From Bacillus_BD oryzisoli_A (lineage in GTDB: Bacteria > Bacillota > Bacilli > Bacillales > Cytobacillaceae), in assembly GCF_043641075.1 (NCBI RefSeq), contig NZ_JBHZRC010000010.1, forward strand, positions 62,001-126,000: 64,000 nucleotides of DNA, given 5' to 3'. Position 1 is the first letter of the stretch; each line of letters starts with the position of its first letter. The notes under the pieces are model-generated. The model was not told the DNA's origin and searched no databases. It saw only the letters and a program-made list of their open reading frames with translations. This document shows positions 16,033-24,580 of this stretch, piece by piece. The position numbers and the translations under genes were made by a program.

Positions 16033-16986
16033 ATGCTTAGCTGGGAAGAGAGAAGACAACTAGTAAAAACTGCTAGTTTATATTATATAGATGGATTGAC
16101 CCAAGAGCAAATTGCTAAAAAAATAGGGGTTTCAAGACCTGTCATTTCAAAAAATCTTCAAAAAGCGAAAGATTATGGGATAGTTGAGGTCTTTATAAAG
16201 GATGAAAGTCTTCATACGGTTGAATTAGAAAAAAAGCTTGAAGAGGCATTTAAATTAGACAATGCGATTGTTGTTCCTACTATGGGATATTCGTCTGAAA
16301 TGAGGAAGAAAACAGTAGGACAGGCTGCAGCAAACTTTGTTACTAAAAATTTAAAAAGGAGGAAAACAATTGGAATTAGCTGGGGAACAACATTAGCTGC
16401 ATTAGTAAGAGAATTCCCCTTTATTAGGGATGAGCAAATTCGCGTTGTTCCTTTAGTTGGAGGAATGGGAGGGGAACAGGTTGATATACATGCGAATCAA
16501 TTGGCTTATGAATTAGCAAAAAAATTTAATGGAACTTGTTCATATCTTTATGTTCCGGCGATTATTGAAACAAATGAGTTGAAAGAATTATTAGTCAATA
16601 TGTATGATGTAAATTCGGTACTTGAAGCGGGTCAAAAGGTCGATATGGCATTGGTTGGCATCGGGAACCCCTATCAACATTCTATATTGAGAGAAGTAGG
16701 CTATATAAGTGATGAAGATATAGAAGAATTTAGAAAGGCTGGAGCAGTGGGGGATATATCCAGCCGTTTTGTTAATATAGATGGGAAGCCGGTTGATCAT
16801 AGTATAAATGAAAAAGTGATTGGAATTACCCTTGAACAGCTTAAAGAAATCCCTATTGTTATCGGTGTTGCCGAGGGAGTAAACAAAGTGGAAAGCATTC
16901 TAGGTGCATTAAATGGAGAATATCTTAATGTATTAGTTATTGATGAGGAAACAGCTGCTGCTGTTTTAGAAAAGAAAGGTGCCTAA
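16033..16986 (+). CDS. SorC/DeoR-family sugar-binding transcriptional regulator (second)
   Basis: I choose ATG 16033 with GAGGTG at proper spacing over the GTG at 16027. The 317-residue protein has the same plan as the regulator at 4589: an HTH with LTQEQIAKKIGVSRPVIS followed by NLQKAKDYGIV, then the effector domain with GISWGTTL and VVPLVGGMGG. The recognition helix is nearly the same as in the other regulator (VSRxVISxNLQKAKD), suggesting overlapping operators. It follows the E1-E2-E3 operon and probably controls it. This differs from B. subtilis, where acoABCL is controlled by AcoR and SigL. Confidence 0.88.
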   Translation: MLSWEERRQLVKTASLYYIDGLTQEQIAKKIGVSRPVISKNLQKAKDYGIVEVFIKDESLHTVELEKKLEEAFKLDNAIVVPTMGYSSEMRKKTVGQAAANFVTKNLKRRKTIGISWGTTLAALVREFPFIRDEQIRVVPLVGGMGGEQVDIHANQLAYELAKKFNGTCSYLYVPAIIETNELKELLVNMYDVNSVLEAGQKVDMALVGIGNPYQHSILREVGYISDEDIEEFRKAGAVGDISSRFVNIDGKPVDHSINEKVIGITLEQLKEIPIVIGVAEGVNKVESILGALNGEYLNVLVIDEETAAAVLEKKGA

Positions 16987-16993
16987 CTAGAAG

Positions 16994-17028
16994 AAGCAGT
17001 GTAAAGAATACTTTATACACTGCTTTTT
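16994..17028. terminator. Bidirectional terminator between SorC regulator and convergent small gene
   Basis: AAGCAGTGTAAAG pairs with CTTTATACACTGCTT. It has T-rich flanks on both strands and serves convergent genes. Confidence 0.8.
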
Positions 17029-17034
17029 ATATTG

Positions 17035-17367
17035 TCATTTTTTTTTGTAGTTTTTAATTATTTTTCGTGATGAATTTATGTATTTTACTGCTGAATAGGG
17101 TTTTCTAATTACACGTTTTGGAATACTTAATATAAAATGATTTAAGTCCTGCTTATACTCTTGCGTAATTCTGGATGGTTTTGTTGAAATTCGATTATAA
17201 AGCTCCTTATAGAATTCCTTTATGATATTTAGTTCAATCTCTTGTTTTTGCTGGCATGTTTCACATTCAACACTTTTAATTTCATTATTTATATAGATAA
17301 TGATATGAGGAGTTTCTTCTTTACACTTGGTACAGTGCAAATAAGATTCAACTTTTGACTCTTTCAC
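17035..17367 (-). CDS. Small zinc-ribbon-like protein of unknown function
   Basis: This 110-residue protein reads from GTG 17367 behind GGAGAG. It has two cysteine pairs, CTKC near residue 12 and CETC near residue 35, which look like a zinc ribbon. A basic C-terminal half follows (KRVIRKPYSAVKYINSSRKIIKNYKKK region). It resembles short conserved Bacillus hypothetical proteins ('bh protein'), but I cannot assign a function. It is transcribed alone, convergent to the regulator. Confidence 0.65.
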   Translation of the reverse strand: MKESKVESYLHCTKCKEETPHIIIYINNEIKSVECETCQQKQEIELNIIKEFYKELYNRISTKPSRITQEYKQDLNHFILSIPKRVIRKPYSAVKYINSSRKIIKNYKKK

Positions 17368-17540
17368 GTAGAATCTCTCCTTTCAATAATGGAGCTTTAC
17401 AGTATATGAAGTAATAGTGTATTTTGCATTCTTTTATTTATTCCTATCATACCATTTTTCATACCTTTCTAACAAAATTATGTGTCACATCCAAAAGGAA
17501 TTTTCTGAATTTAAAAAATAAATGCATTGAATATTTAGAT

Positions 17541-17575
17541 AAAAAAGGCGCATGAAAAAAGTGCGCCTTTTTGCT
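17541..17575. terminator. Orphan bidirectional terminator-like hairpin
   Basis: AAAAAGGCGCA and TGCGCCTTTTT flank a short A-rich loop. The stem is perfect with A/T tracts on both sides. No gene ends here on either strand. Confidence 0.7.
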
Positions 17576-17721
17576 TTTGATTCTTTGGAATAAAAAGCAG
17601 TCTTTCGAGAAAACTACAAAGGACAATGCTTATTTTAGTAATGTTTTTGTAAAAAAATAAACACGATTGAATTTTTTTTAGTATAAAAGAAAAATTTATT
17701 AAATTTTTTTTAATAAAAGTA

Positions 17722-17750
17722 TTGAACCGATGTTATTATCGTAGTAAAAT
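17722..17750 (+). promoter_or_regulatory. SigA-type promoter of 6PGDH/mannose-PTS operon
   Basis: TTGAAC (17722-17727) and TAAAAT (17745-17750) have an exact 17-bp spacer. They lie 25 bp upstream of the 6PGDH start codon. Confidence 0.65.
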
Positions 17751-17774
17751 AACTTTTGTCAAGGGAGTGATTAA

Positions 17775-18671
17775 ATGAATATTGGAATGATTGGTTTAGG
17801 TAAGATGGGTTACAATCTTGCGCTGAATTTAAAGAATAACGGACATACTGTCCAAAGTTTTGATCTATCCGAGGATGCTAGAAAAAGAGCAGCAGAAGAT
17901 GGAATCAATACTGTAGATAGTATTGATGAATTACTCAGTAAATTGGAAGCGCCTCACATTGTCTGGGTTATGGTTCCGTCTGGAAAGCCTACTGAAGCGG
18001 TTGTGTCTGAGTTGATCGAGAAAATGAAAGCGGATGACATTATCATTGAAGGCGGTAACTCTAACTTTAATGATTCCGTTAAGCGAGCTCAACAGGCAGC
18101 GGAAAAAGGAATTCATTTTCTGGATGTCGGTACTTCCGGTGGAACATCTGGTGCGAACCAAGGGGCTTGCTTGATGATTGGTGGAAACAAGGAAGCATTT
18201 GAAAGAGTTGAACAGGCCTTTAAAGATGTTTCCGTTGAAAACGGTTACTTATATGCCGGCGAATCAGGAAGCGGTCATTTTCTTAAAATGGTTCACAACG
18301 GAATTGAATACGGCATGATGCAGGCGATTGGTGAAGGGTTTCAAATCGTTGAGAAGAGCCAATTTAATTTCGATTTAGCTGCAGTTGCAAAGGTGTGGAA
18401 TAATGGTTCAGTTATCCGTAGCTGGCTAATGGAATTAACTGAAAGCGCATTTAATAAGGATGCCAAACTAGAAGGAATCAAGGGTGTGGTCGATGCATCA
18501 GGTGAAGCGAAATGGACGCTCGAAACAGCTTTAGATTTAGAAGTTCCGGCACCAGTAATAGCGTTATCACTTATGATGCGTAACCGTTCTAAGGAAGAGG
18601 ATAGTTTCTCGGCCAAGGTTGTCGCCGCTTTAAGAAACGAATTCGGCGGTCACAGCGTTGTTAAGAATTGA
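17775..18671 (+). CDS. gnd: 6-phosphogluconate dehydrogenase, decarboxylating, short form
   Basis: This 298-residue enzyme oxidises 6-phosphogluconate to ribulose 5-phosphate and CO2. It has GLGKMGYNLALNL (NAD(P) binding, residues 6-18), DVGTSGGTSGANQGACLMIGG and GHFLKMVHNGIEYGMM with the catalytic Lys. At about 300 residues it belongs to the short, usually NAD-preferring class (B. subtilis YqeC-like) rather than the 470-residue housekeeping form. It heads an operon with a mannose-family PTS and sugar-acid enzymes, indicating a catabolic role. Confidence 0.88.
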   Translation: MNIGMIGLGKMGYNLALNLKNNGHTVQSFDLSEDARKRAAEDGINTVDSIDELLSKLEAPHIVWVMVPSGKPTEAVVSELIEKMKADDIIIEGGNSNFNDSVKRAQQAAEKGIHFLDVGTSGGTSGANQGACLMIGGNKEAFERVEQAFKDVSVENGYLYAGESGSGHFLKMVHNGIEYGMMQAIGEGFQIVEKSQFNFDLAAVAKVWNNGSVIRSWLMELTESAFNKDAKLEGIKGVVDASGEAKWTLETALDLEVPAPVIALSLMMRNRSKEEDSFSAKVVAALRNEFGGHSVVKN

Positions 18672-18779
18672 TTTATGAGCATTATCTGTTTCAACAAATG
18701 AAACCGTTTTAGGAGGTGATCTTGTATCACTTGCTAACATCGTCAATTGAAAAATTAAGAAAAAAGGAGAGAGTAATTA

Positions 18780-19547
18780 ATGGAACATCTTACAGTTGCA
18801 CAAGCACTTTTGATTGCTATTTGGGTAGCACTTGTAGAATCCCGTATTTTAGGTTATGCAACATTAACATTGCGTTTTAGCCCGTTGATGACTGGTTTGA
18901 TGGTCGGGGTTATTACAGGTCAGGTAGCAGAAGCGATGATCATTACAGCTGCTATTCAATTAATTTATATGGGAGCGGTTGCACCAGGTGGAGCACTTCC
19001 AAGTGAACCGGCGATTGCCGCTGCTATTGCCGTACCAGTTGCATTATTGGGAGATTTATCTCCGCAGGAAGCGGTAGCCATTGCCGTACCAGTAGGTCTA
19101 TTAGGAAGTTACTTATATCAATTCCGTTTCTTCTTAAATACGTTTGTAACACGATTGATGGATAAATATGCAGCAGAAGCCAATGACAAAGGACTTGTTA
19201 TTTCTATTATGGTAATTCCAGCAATAATCAGTTTCTGCTTATTTATTCCACTAGTATTTATTGCACTATACTTTGGTGCACCAGTTATCGCAGATTTTGT
19301 AAACGCAATTTCCGGTGGTCGTGTTCTACATGTACTTGAAATTGTCGGCGGCGGTCTTGCTGCATTAGGTATCGCGGTAATTATGCACGTAATCGGTAAG
19401 AAGAGCTTACTTATCTTCTTCTTCCTTGCTTACTTCATGAGCGTTAACTTCGCTACATTAAAAATTAATACTGTAACATATGCGATTTTTGGATGTATCT
19501 TAGCAGGTATGTACGTGCTATTTACAAGCAAAAATACCAATCAATAA
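18780..19547 (+). CDS. PTS mannose/fructose/sorbose-family IIC component
   Basis: This 255-residue membrane permease subunit has the IIC-man signature near the start (ALLIAIWVALVESRILGYATL) and the LIYMGAVAPGGALPSEP block, with about seven hydrophobic helices. It forms the transmembrane channel together with IID, encoded 24 bp downstream. The start at 18780 has AAAGGAGAG. The C-terminus is short compared with E. coli ManY but normal for this subfamily. Confidence 0.9.
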   Translation: MEHLTVAQALLIAIWVALVESRILGYATLTLRFSPLMTGLMVGVITGQVAEAMIITAAIQLIYMGAVAPGGALPSEPAIAAAIAVPVALLGDLSPQEAVAIAVPVGLLGSYLYQFRFFLNTFVTRLMDKYAAEANDKGLVISIMVIPAIISFCLFIPLVFIALYFGAPVIADFVNAISGGRVLHVLEIVGGGLAALGIAVIMHVIGKKSLLIFFFLAYFMSVNFATLKINTVTYAIFGCILAGMYVLFTSKNTNQ

Positions 19548-19571
19548 TTTGATAAGGGAGGAGCTAACGAT

Positions 19572-20450
19572 ATGAGTACAGAACAAAACACAGTTGATGT
19601 AACAAAATCAGCTAATTATCCTGATCCAATCACAAATAAAGACTTAATGAAATCTTGGGTTAGATGGTGGTGGGCAAACGAAGTACCACATACGTATGAC
19701 CGGATGGTTGCGCCATCGTTCCTATTTGGATTAATGCCAACATTAAGGAAATTATATAAAAATGAAGATGATTTAAAAGAAGCTTACCAAAGACATATGC
19801 TATTCTTTAACACTCAAGCTATTTGGGGCGGCGGTACACTGACTGGTATTGCTACTTCATTAGAAGAAAGCCGCGCGAAAGCGATTGCTGAGGGAAGAGA
19901 AGAGGAAGCTCCAAGTGTTGATATGATTAATAACACGAAGGTTGGTTTAATGGGTGCTTTGGCTGGTATCGGAGATGCGATTGACTCTGGAACAGTTCAA
20001 TATATCTTTATCGCAATTGCGTTGCCATGGGCAACACAAGGTAGTGCTTGGGGCGCATTGTTCCCATTCATCTGCTTTGGTCTTGCAACATTTATTTACG
20101 GATACTTTTTCACAAAAATGGGTTATGGCTTAGGACGTAATGCTGCTAAGGAGCTTTTAGCAGGAAGCAAGGTAAAAACTGCCATTGATGCGTTATCAGT
20201 ACTTGGTTTGTTCATGATGGGTATTCTGGCCGGTTCGTACGTTAAAGTGTATACAGGCTTGAAATTCACGATTTCTGAAAAAGAGTTCGTTATTCAAGAT
20301 ATCCTAAATTCCATCCTGCCAGGTCTATTACCGTTACTTACAGTATTAGCTGTATACCTATACTTTGATAAAAAAGGATTTAACATTACAAAGGGAATGG
20401 TTTATTTAACTGTAACATTGGTTATTCTTTCAGCAATCGGTATCCTGTAA
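19572..20450 (+). CDS. PTS mannose/fructose/sorbose-family IID component
   Basis: This 292-residue protein has the IID-man hallmarks: KDLMKSWVRWWW at the N-terminus, a QRHMLFFNTQ motif, GLMGALAGIGDAIDSGT, and membrane helices in the C-terminal half. It pairs with the preceding IIC. The gene is followed by a strong intercistronic hairpin before IIA. Confidence 0.9.
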   Translation: MSTEQNTVDVTKSANYPDPITNKDLMKSWVRWWWANEVPHTYDRMVAPSFLFGLMPTLRKLYKNEDDLKEAYQRHMLFFNTQAIWGGGTLTGIATSLEESRAKAIAEGREEEAPSVDMINNTKVGLMGALAGIGDAIDSGTVQYIFIAIALPWATQGSAWGALFPFICFGLATFIYGYFFTKMGYGLGRNAAKELLAGSKVKTAIDALSVLGLFMMGILAGSYVKVYTGLKFTISEKEFVIQDILNSILPGLLPLLTVLAVYLYFDKKGFNITKGMVYLTVTLVILSAIGIL

Positions 20451-20510
20451 TCAACTAGTTTAAGATAACGAAGCGACTATAACATAATGAAATGAACATA
20501 ATATTTAAAT

Positions 20511-20554
20511 GACCTGTCTGTGCTGCTACAAAGAATCTGCACCATAGACAGGTC
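20511..20554 (+). promoter_or_regulatory. Intercistronic hairpin between IID and IIA genes
   Basis: GACCTGTCT (20511-20519) and AGACAGGTC (20546-20554) are perfect complements around a 26-nt loop, with no T-run. It lies just upstream of the IIA ribosome site. It could be an mRNA processing or stability element that sets different levels for the membrane and soluble PTS subunits. Confidence 0.5.
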
Positions 20555-20577
20555 CTACATAAGGAAGGAGATTCAGC

Positions 20578-20994
20578 ATGGCAAATAGGGCGGTACTTGT
20601 TATTACACATGGTGAGTTTGGTATTGAATTGGTTAAAAGCGCAGAAATGATCATGGGTCCCCAGGAGGATGTAGATGCATTAGCATTAAGACCAGGAGAT
20701 TCAGTTGATGATCTTCGCAGTCAAGCGTATGAAGTGGTTGATAGAAACGCGGAAAAAGGTCTGGAAACAATTGTGCTGGTTGATTTATTAGGTGGAAGTC
20801 CTTCCAATGTATCACTAACATTATTGGCCAAGCATGATTTGAAAATTTTAACGGGTGTAAGCATGCCAATGTTAATTGAAACATTATCTCAATATAAGTT
20901 TGAAGAAGATACTGATAAATTAATTGAAGCTGCAAAGCAAACTGCTGCAGATGGCGTTAAGATGTTAGACAGAGCATTTATAGGAAGAAAATAA
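20578..20994 (+). CDS. PTS mannose/fructose/sorbose-family IIA component
   Basis: This 138-residue soluble phosphocarrier has the IIA-man fold start VLVITHGEFGIELVKSAEMIMG, with His11 as the likely HPr-phosphorylated residue, and the VLVDLLGGSPSNVS motif. It is read from an AAGGAAGGAG ribosome site. IIA is separate from IIB here, unlike E. coli ManX, where they are fused. Confidence 0.9.
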   Translation: MANRAVLVITHGEFGIELVKSAEMIMGPQEDVDALALRPGDSVDDLRSQAYEVVDRNAEKGLETIVLVDLLGGSPSNVSLTLLAKHDLKILTGVSMPMLIETLSQYKFEEDTDKLIEAAKQTAADGVKMLDRAFIGRK

Positions 20995-21031
20995 TTTAAA
21001 AAACAATTTAAGCGATGAAAGGAAGATTTTG

Positions 21032-21526
21032 ATGGGAAAAATTAATATTGTAAGAATTGACGACAGACTAATACACGGACAAGTAATGACGAAGTGGTCT
21101 AAGGGGTTAGGTACAAACGCTATTTATGTAATTGATAATGAAACTGCATCAGATGATTTCATGAAGGATATCTACATTAATACAAACTCTTCATCTGGTT
21201 TGAAAATTGATGTATTAAGTACTGATGAAGTGGTAGAAAAATGGCAGAAAGATCAATTCGGTAATGATAACGTAATTCTTTTATTCAAGAATATTCCAGC
21301 TGTTAAAAGCGTTCTAGATAAAGATGTTCTTCCTGTTGAAAAATTAAATGTAGGGGGAATTTCTAAAAAGCCTGATGCTACATTCGTAATTCCTTCAGTT
21401 GGCTTAAACCAAGCAGATGCTGAAAAATTAAAAGAAATTGAAGCGAAGGGAATTGAAGTTTATTTCCAAACAGTTCCAGATAGCAAAAAAGTTTCTTTAG
21501 ATGATGCCATCAAAGCGATTAAATAA
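21032..21526 (+). CDS. PTS mannose/fructose/sorbose-family IIB component
   Basis: The start is ATG 21032, spaced 6-7 nt from AAAGGAAG; the TTG at 21029 is less likely. The 164-residue protein has the canonical IIB active site RIDDRLIHGQVMTKW (phospho-His15), then NVGGISKKP and the C-terminal VYFQTVPDS region. It takes phosphate from IIA and phosphorylates the sugar during transport. A 130-bp palindromic repeat follows before the next gene. Confidence 0.9.
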   Translation: MGKINIVRIDDRLIHGQVMTKWSKGLGTNAIYVIDNETASDDFMKDIYINTNSSSGLKIDVLSTDEVVEKWQKDQFGNDNVILLFKNIPAVKSVLDKDVLPVEKLNVGGISKKPDATFVIPSVGLNQADAEKLKEIEAKGIEVYFQTVPDSKKVSLDDAIKAIK

Positions 21527-21693
21527 GGTAAGCATTAGGAATAATTAAACATGATTTGACACTTTGAAATGGTATTACATTCACTCTCAATTAGTTGCAA
21601 AACTATAGGTGTTTGTAACACCATTTCGCTTTTTATTAGCACATTTAAAATATGGCTTAGTTAAAGAATAATGTGTTGAATTTTTATTAGCAG

Positions 21694-21823
21694 GTTGATT
21701 GCAGTGGAAGGCACGAAGACTCCTGCGGGAGAAGCGAGACAGTCGAGACCCCGCAGACACGAAGTGTCGAGGAGGCTCGGCGGTCGCCCTAAGGTGCGCG
21801 AAGTGCCTGGAACGGAAATCAAC
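21694..21823 (+). repeat. GC-rich palindromic Bacillus-type repeat, copy A (130 bp)
   Basis: It starts GTTGATT and ends AATCAAC, with inner complementary blocks (GGCAC/GTGCC and CTGCGGG/CCCGCAG). It contains the stretches AGTGGAAGGCACGAAGACTC and GTGCCTGGAACGG. The sequence is clearly more GC-rich than its surroundings. The same element recurs at 35253-35327 and 41258-41390 in the same orientation. The family is widespread in Bacillaceae intergenic regions. Confidence 0.9.
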
Positions 21824-21882
21824 AACTATGTTTAACAGTGCTATTGATTTACTAACCACGTACAAAAGAGAGGAAGAGTCTA

Positions 21883-22875
21883 ATGACACATAAAATAGCA
21901 ATTGTGAATTCAAGCAGCTTTGGAAGAAGATTTCCTGACCAAATGGAAAGATTAGAGAAAATCGGGGAAATTGAACGTTTTACCTTCGCAATCGACACCC
22001 CAGGAAAAGAATTAGCTGAGAAATTAATGGGATACGACATCATTATCTCAAGCGTAACACCATTCTTTACAAGAGAATTCTTTGACCATAAAGACAAAAC
22101 CATTCTGATTTCAAGACATGGTATCGGTTATAACAATATTGATATGGAAGCAGCAACGGAAAAAGGAACAGTCGTTACCATTGTTTCAGCACTAGTAGAA
22201 AGAGATGCAGTTGCAGAAAATGCAGTTGCTAACCTGATGGCTGTTGTTAGACAAACCATTCCTGCATATAAGGCTGCAAAAGAGGGCAGATGGGCTGACC
22301 GTGCACAATTTATTGGGCATCAATTAACAGGTAAAACGGTTGGAGTTATCGGTCTAGGAAATATCGGAAGCAGAGTTGGCGAAATCCTTAAATATGGTTT
22401 TAATGCAAGACTTCTTGCGTATGATCCACATCAGAGTAAAGAAGAGCTTGAAAAAAGAGGTGCAGAAGCTGTTACACTGGATGAATTATTGAAGGAATCA
22501 GACTTCATTTCATTAAATGCTTTTATTGATCCTGAAAGCTTCCACATGATTTCAGATCGAGAATTTGGTCTAATGAAAAAAGGCGTATATATCACAAACG
22601 CAGCACGTGGTGAATTGATGGACCAAGATGCGATTTTGAGAGCGTTAGATAATGGGATTATTGCAGGTCTTGCTGTTGACGTTGTTGAAGGTGAGCCGAT
22701 TGATGAAACACACCCATTCTTCAAATATGACAATGTCATCGTTACACCACATACCTCAGCATACACATTTGAATGCTTAAGAGGTATGGGAGAAAAAGTC
22801 GTTTCCGATGTAGAGAAAATGGTGAATAATGAGCAGCCTGAAAATGTAGTCAATGCAGAGCTATTTAAAAAGTAG
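21883..22875 (+). CDS. D-isomer-specific 2-hydroxyacid dehydrogenase family protein
   Basis: This 330-residue enzyme has NAD(P)-binding VGVIGLGNIGSRVGEILKYG, the catalytic Arg in NAARGELM and the catalytic His in TPHTSAYTFE. The 2-ketogluconate/hydroxypyruvate reductase branch of this superfamily is a good functional candidate given the neighbouring PTS, 6PGDH and KDPG aldolase. It would reduce a (phospho)ketogluconate to (phospho)gluconate. That substrate is inference. Confidence 0.82.
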   Translation: MTHKIAIVNSSSFGRRFPDQMERLEKIGEIERFTFAIDTPGKELAEKLMGYDIIISSVTPFFTREFFDHKDKTILISRHGIGYNNIDMEAATEKGTVVTIVSALVERDAVAENAVANLMAVVRQTIPAYKAAKEGRWADRAQFIGHQLTGKTVGVIGLGNIGSRVGEILKYGFNARLLAYDPHQSKEELEKRGAEAVTLDELLKESDFISLNAFIDPESFHMISDREFGLMKKGVYITNAARGELMDQDAILRALDNGIIAGLAVDVVEGEPIDETHPFFKYDNVIVTPHTSAYTFECLRGMGEKVVSDVEKMVNNEQPENVVNAELFKK

Positions 22876-22907
22876 AATTTTTTAGCTGTTTACTGGAGGG
22901 GATAACC

Positions 22908-23579
22908 TTGCGTTTTCCATCATTAGTTATTTTTGATATGGATGGCTTAATGTTTGATACAGAAAAGCTTGCATCCGAGGGATGGCTGAAGTCTGCTGAA
23001 CATCACGGCTTTCAAATTGACAGCACGATTATTCAGCAGTTTGTCGGCATGACAAATGAAGACATATTAAATAAGATGTCTGAAATATACGGAGAAGATG
23101 CGCCAATTCATGATTGGCGCAGTTATATGCGTAATGCAAAAGCTTTATTATTAGAAGAACATATGTATCTTCCCAGCTTTAAGAAAAAGGGCCTTGAATC
23201 ACTACTAACCTATCTTAAGTCGATTGGAGTAAAAACGGCTGTCGCTTCTTCAAGCGAAATGGAGGTTATCAATAAGTATTTGAAGGTTACAAATACAAGT
23301 GAGTATATTGATTATCGTGTTTCAGGGGACGAAGTGGTGAATGGGAAACCTAATCCAGAAGTATTTTTAAGGGCGTGTGAGAAAGCGGCTGTTCAGCCAT
23401 CTAATGCTCTCGTACTCGAGGACTCTCCTGCTGGGTTAAAGGCAGCCAGCAGTGCCGGAATATCTTCCATCTTTGTTCCGGATACGGTGATAGAAACAGA
23501 AGAATTAAGAGGATTGGCAACGGATGTCATGTCTGATTTAACAGAGGTAGAAAGATTTCTGCGATCGTTAACAAACTAA
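22908..23579 (+). CDS. HAD-superfamily hydrolase, beta-phosphoglucomutase-like
   Basis: The start is TTG 22908 with a strong CTGGAGGGG site. The 223-residue protein has the HAD motifs in order: DMDGLMFDTE (nucleophile Asp), VASSS (motif II), KPNPEVF with Lys, and LEDSPAGLKAA (motif III). The cap insertion is of the beta-PGM/phosphatase subgroup. It likely dephosphorylates a sugar phosphate or by-product in the pathway; a true mutase role cannot be excluded. Confidence 0.8.
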   Translation: MRFPSLVIFDMDGLMFDTEKLASEGWLKSAEHHGFQIDSTIIQQFVGMTNEDILNKMSEIYGEDAPIHDWRSYMRNAKALLLEEHMYLPSFKKKGLESLLTYLKSIGVKTAVASSSEMEVINKYLKVTNTSEYIDYRVSGDEVVNGKPNPEVFLRACEKAAVQPSNALVLEDSPAGLKAASSAGISSIFVPDTVIETEELRGLATDVMSDLTEVERFLRSLTN

Positions 23580-23617
23580 GTCAGGACATGTATTAAACCA
23601 AAATTAGGAGTGGTTAC

Positions 23618-24541
23618 ATGGTAAAGGTGTTAGTAACCCCAAGGTCTTTTGGGAAACACAGTGATGAAGCTAGGGACCTGCTTTTATCAAAAGGGATTGA
23701 AGTAGTCATCAATCCATACGGTAGAATTTTAACAGAAGAAGAAATGAAAAAAGAAATAGAAGATGTCGATGGAATTATTGTAGGAGTCGATCCGCTGAAT
23801 GCAGATGTTCTGTCGCATGCAAAAAATTTAAAGGCCATCTCCAAATATGGTGTAGGAACCGATAATATCGATTTGAATTATTGTAAAGAACATAATATAG
23901 AAGTATCCATTACGAGAAATGCTAATTCAGATTCTGTTGCAGATTTTGCGTTTACGTTAATGCTGTCAGTTGCCAGAAGAGTTGTCGAGGTCGATAAGGC
24001 TTGCCGTCAACTGGACTGGGGTAAGAAAACCAGCATTGAGATGTTCCGAAAAACCCTTGGGGTTGTTGGTACTGGTGCAATCGGTAAAGGCGTTATCAAA
24101 AGAGCAAAAGGATTCGAGATGGATATTCTTGCTTATGATCTTTATAAAGATGAAGAGTTTGCGAAAGAATATGGTGTTAAATATGTAGAGCTTGACGATC
24201 TGATTAAGCAGAGTGATTTCATCAGTCTTCATCTTCCTGCAACTGAAGAAACTCACGATATGATTAGTGCAAGAGAGTTTGACATGATGAAGGAAACAGC
24301 TGTGCTTGTCAATACAGCCCGCGGCGAGTTAGTCGATGAAGATGCTCTTTATGATGCTTTGAAAAATAAAAAAATCTGGGGTGCAGGCTTGGATGTTTTC
24401 AAAAAGGAACCACCTGAAAACAAGGAACTACTTGAATTAGATAATATCATTATAGGCGCACACTCAGGTGCTTCAACCTTTGAAGCCGTAAACAATATGA
24501 GCAGATTAGCGGCTGAGAATATTTTGAAAAACTTATTATAG
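23618..24541 (+). CDS. Phosphoglycerate dehydrogenase-like 2-hydroxyacid dehydrogenase
   Basis: This 307-residue protein has the Rossmann motif GVVGTGAIGKGVIKRAKGFEM near residue 147. The catalytic Arg is in NTARGELVDEDAL and the catalytic His in GAHSGAST, where the usual TPH is GAH. It is the second hydroxyacid dehydrogenase in this operon and lacks the regulatory ACT domain of SerA, so a catabolic substrate is likely. It sits between the HAD gene and KDPG aldolase. Confidence 0.83.
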   Translation: MVKVLVTPRSFGKHSDEARDLLLSKGIEVVINPYGRILTEEEMKKEIEDVDGIIVGVDPLNADVLSHAKNLKAISKYGVGTDNIDLNYCKEHNIEVSITRNANSDSVADFAFTLMLSVARRVVEVDKACRQLDWGKKTSIEMFRKTLGVVGTGAIGKGVIKRAKGFEMDILAYDLYKDEEFAKEYGVKYVELDDLIKQSDFISLHLPATEETHDMISAREFDMMKETAVLVNTARGELVDEDALYDALKNKKIWGAGLDVFKKEPPENKELLELDNIIIGAHSGASTFEAVNNMSRLAAENILKNLL

Positions 24542-24580
24542 AAGTATTACATAAAAAATCTGACTAAAAAGGGATGAATG

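Larger units (their letters stand above)
17368..17774. other. Intergenic region with orphan hairpin and 6PGDH promoter
   Basis: This 407-bp gap holds the start region of the minus-strand zinc-ribbon gene, a free-standing bidirectional terminator-like hairpin at 17541-17575, and a good promoter at 17722-17750. I saw no further coding sequence. Confidence 0.6.

Noticed and set aside
18699..18712. TGAAACCGTTTTAG as a catabolite-responsive element before the mannose-family IIC gene
   Set aside because: The last two conserved bases are wrong and it lies inside the operon, downstream of 6PGDH.
21587..21913. Minus- and plus-strand open frames over the GC-rich repeat (also 41161-41394)
   Set aside because: They are read through the palindromic repeat, have Arg/Ser-rich unnatural composition and no ribosome site.
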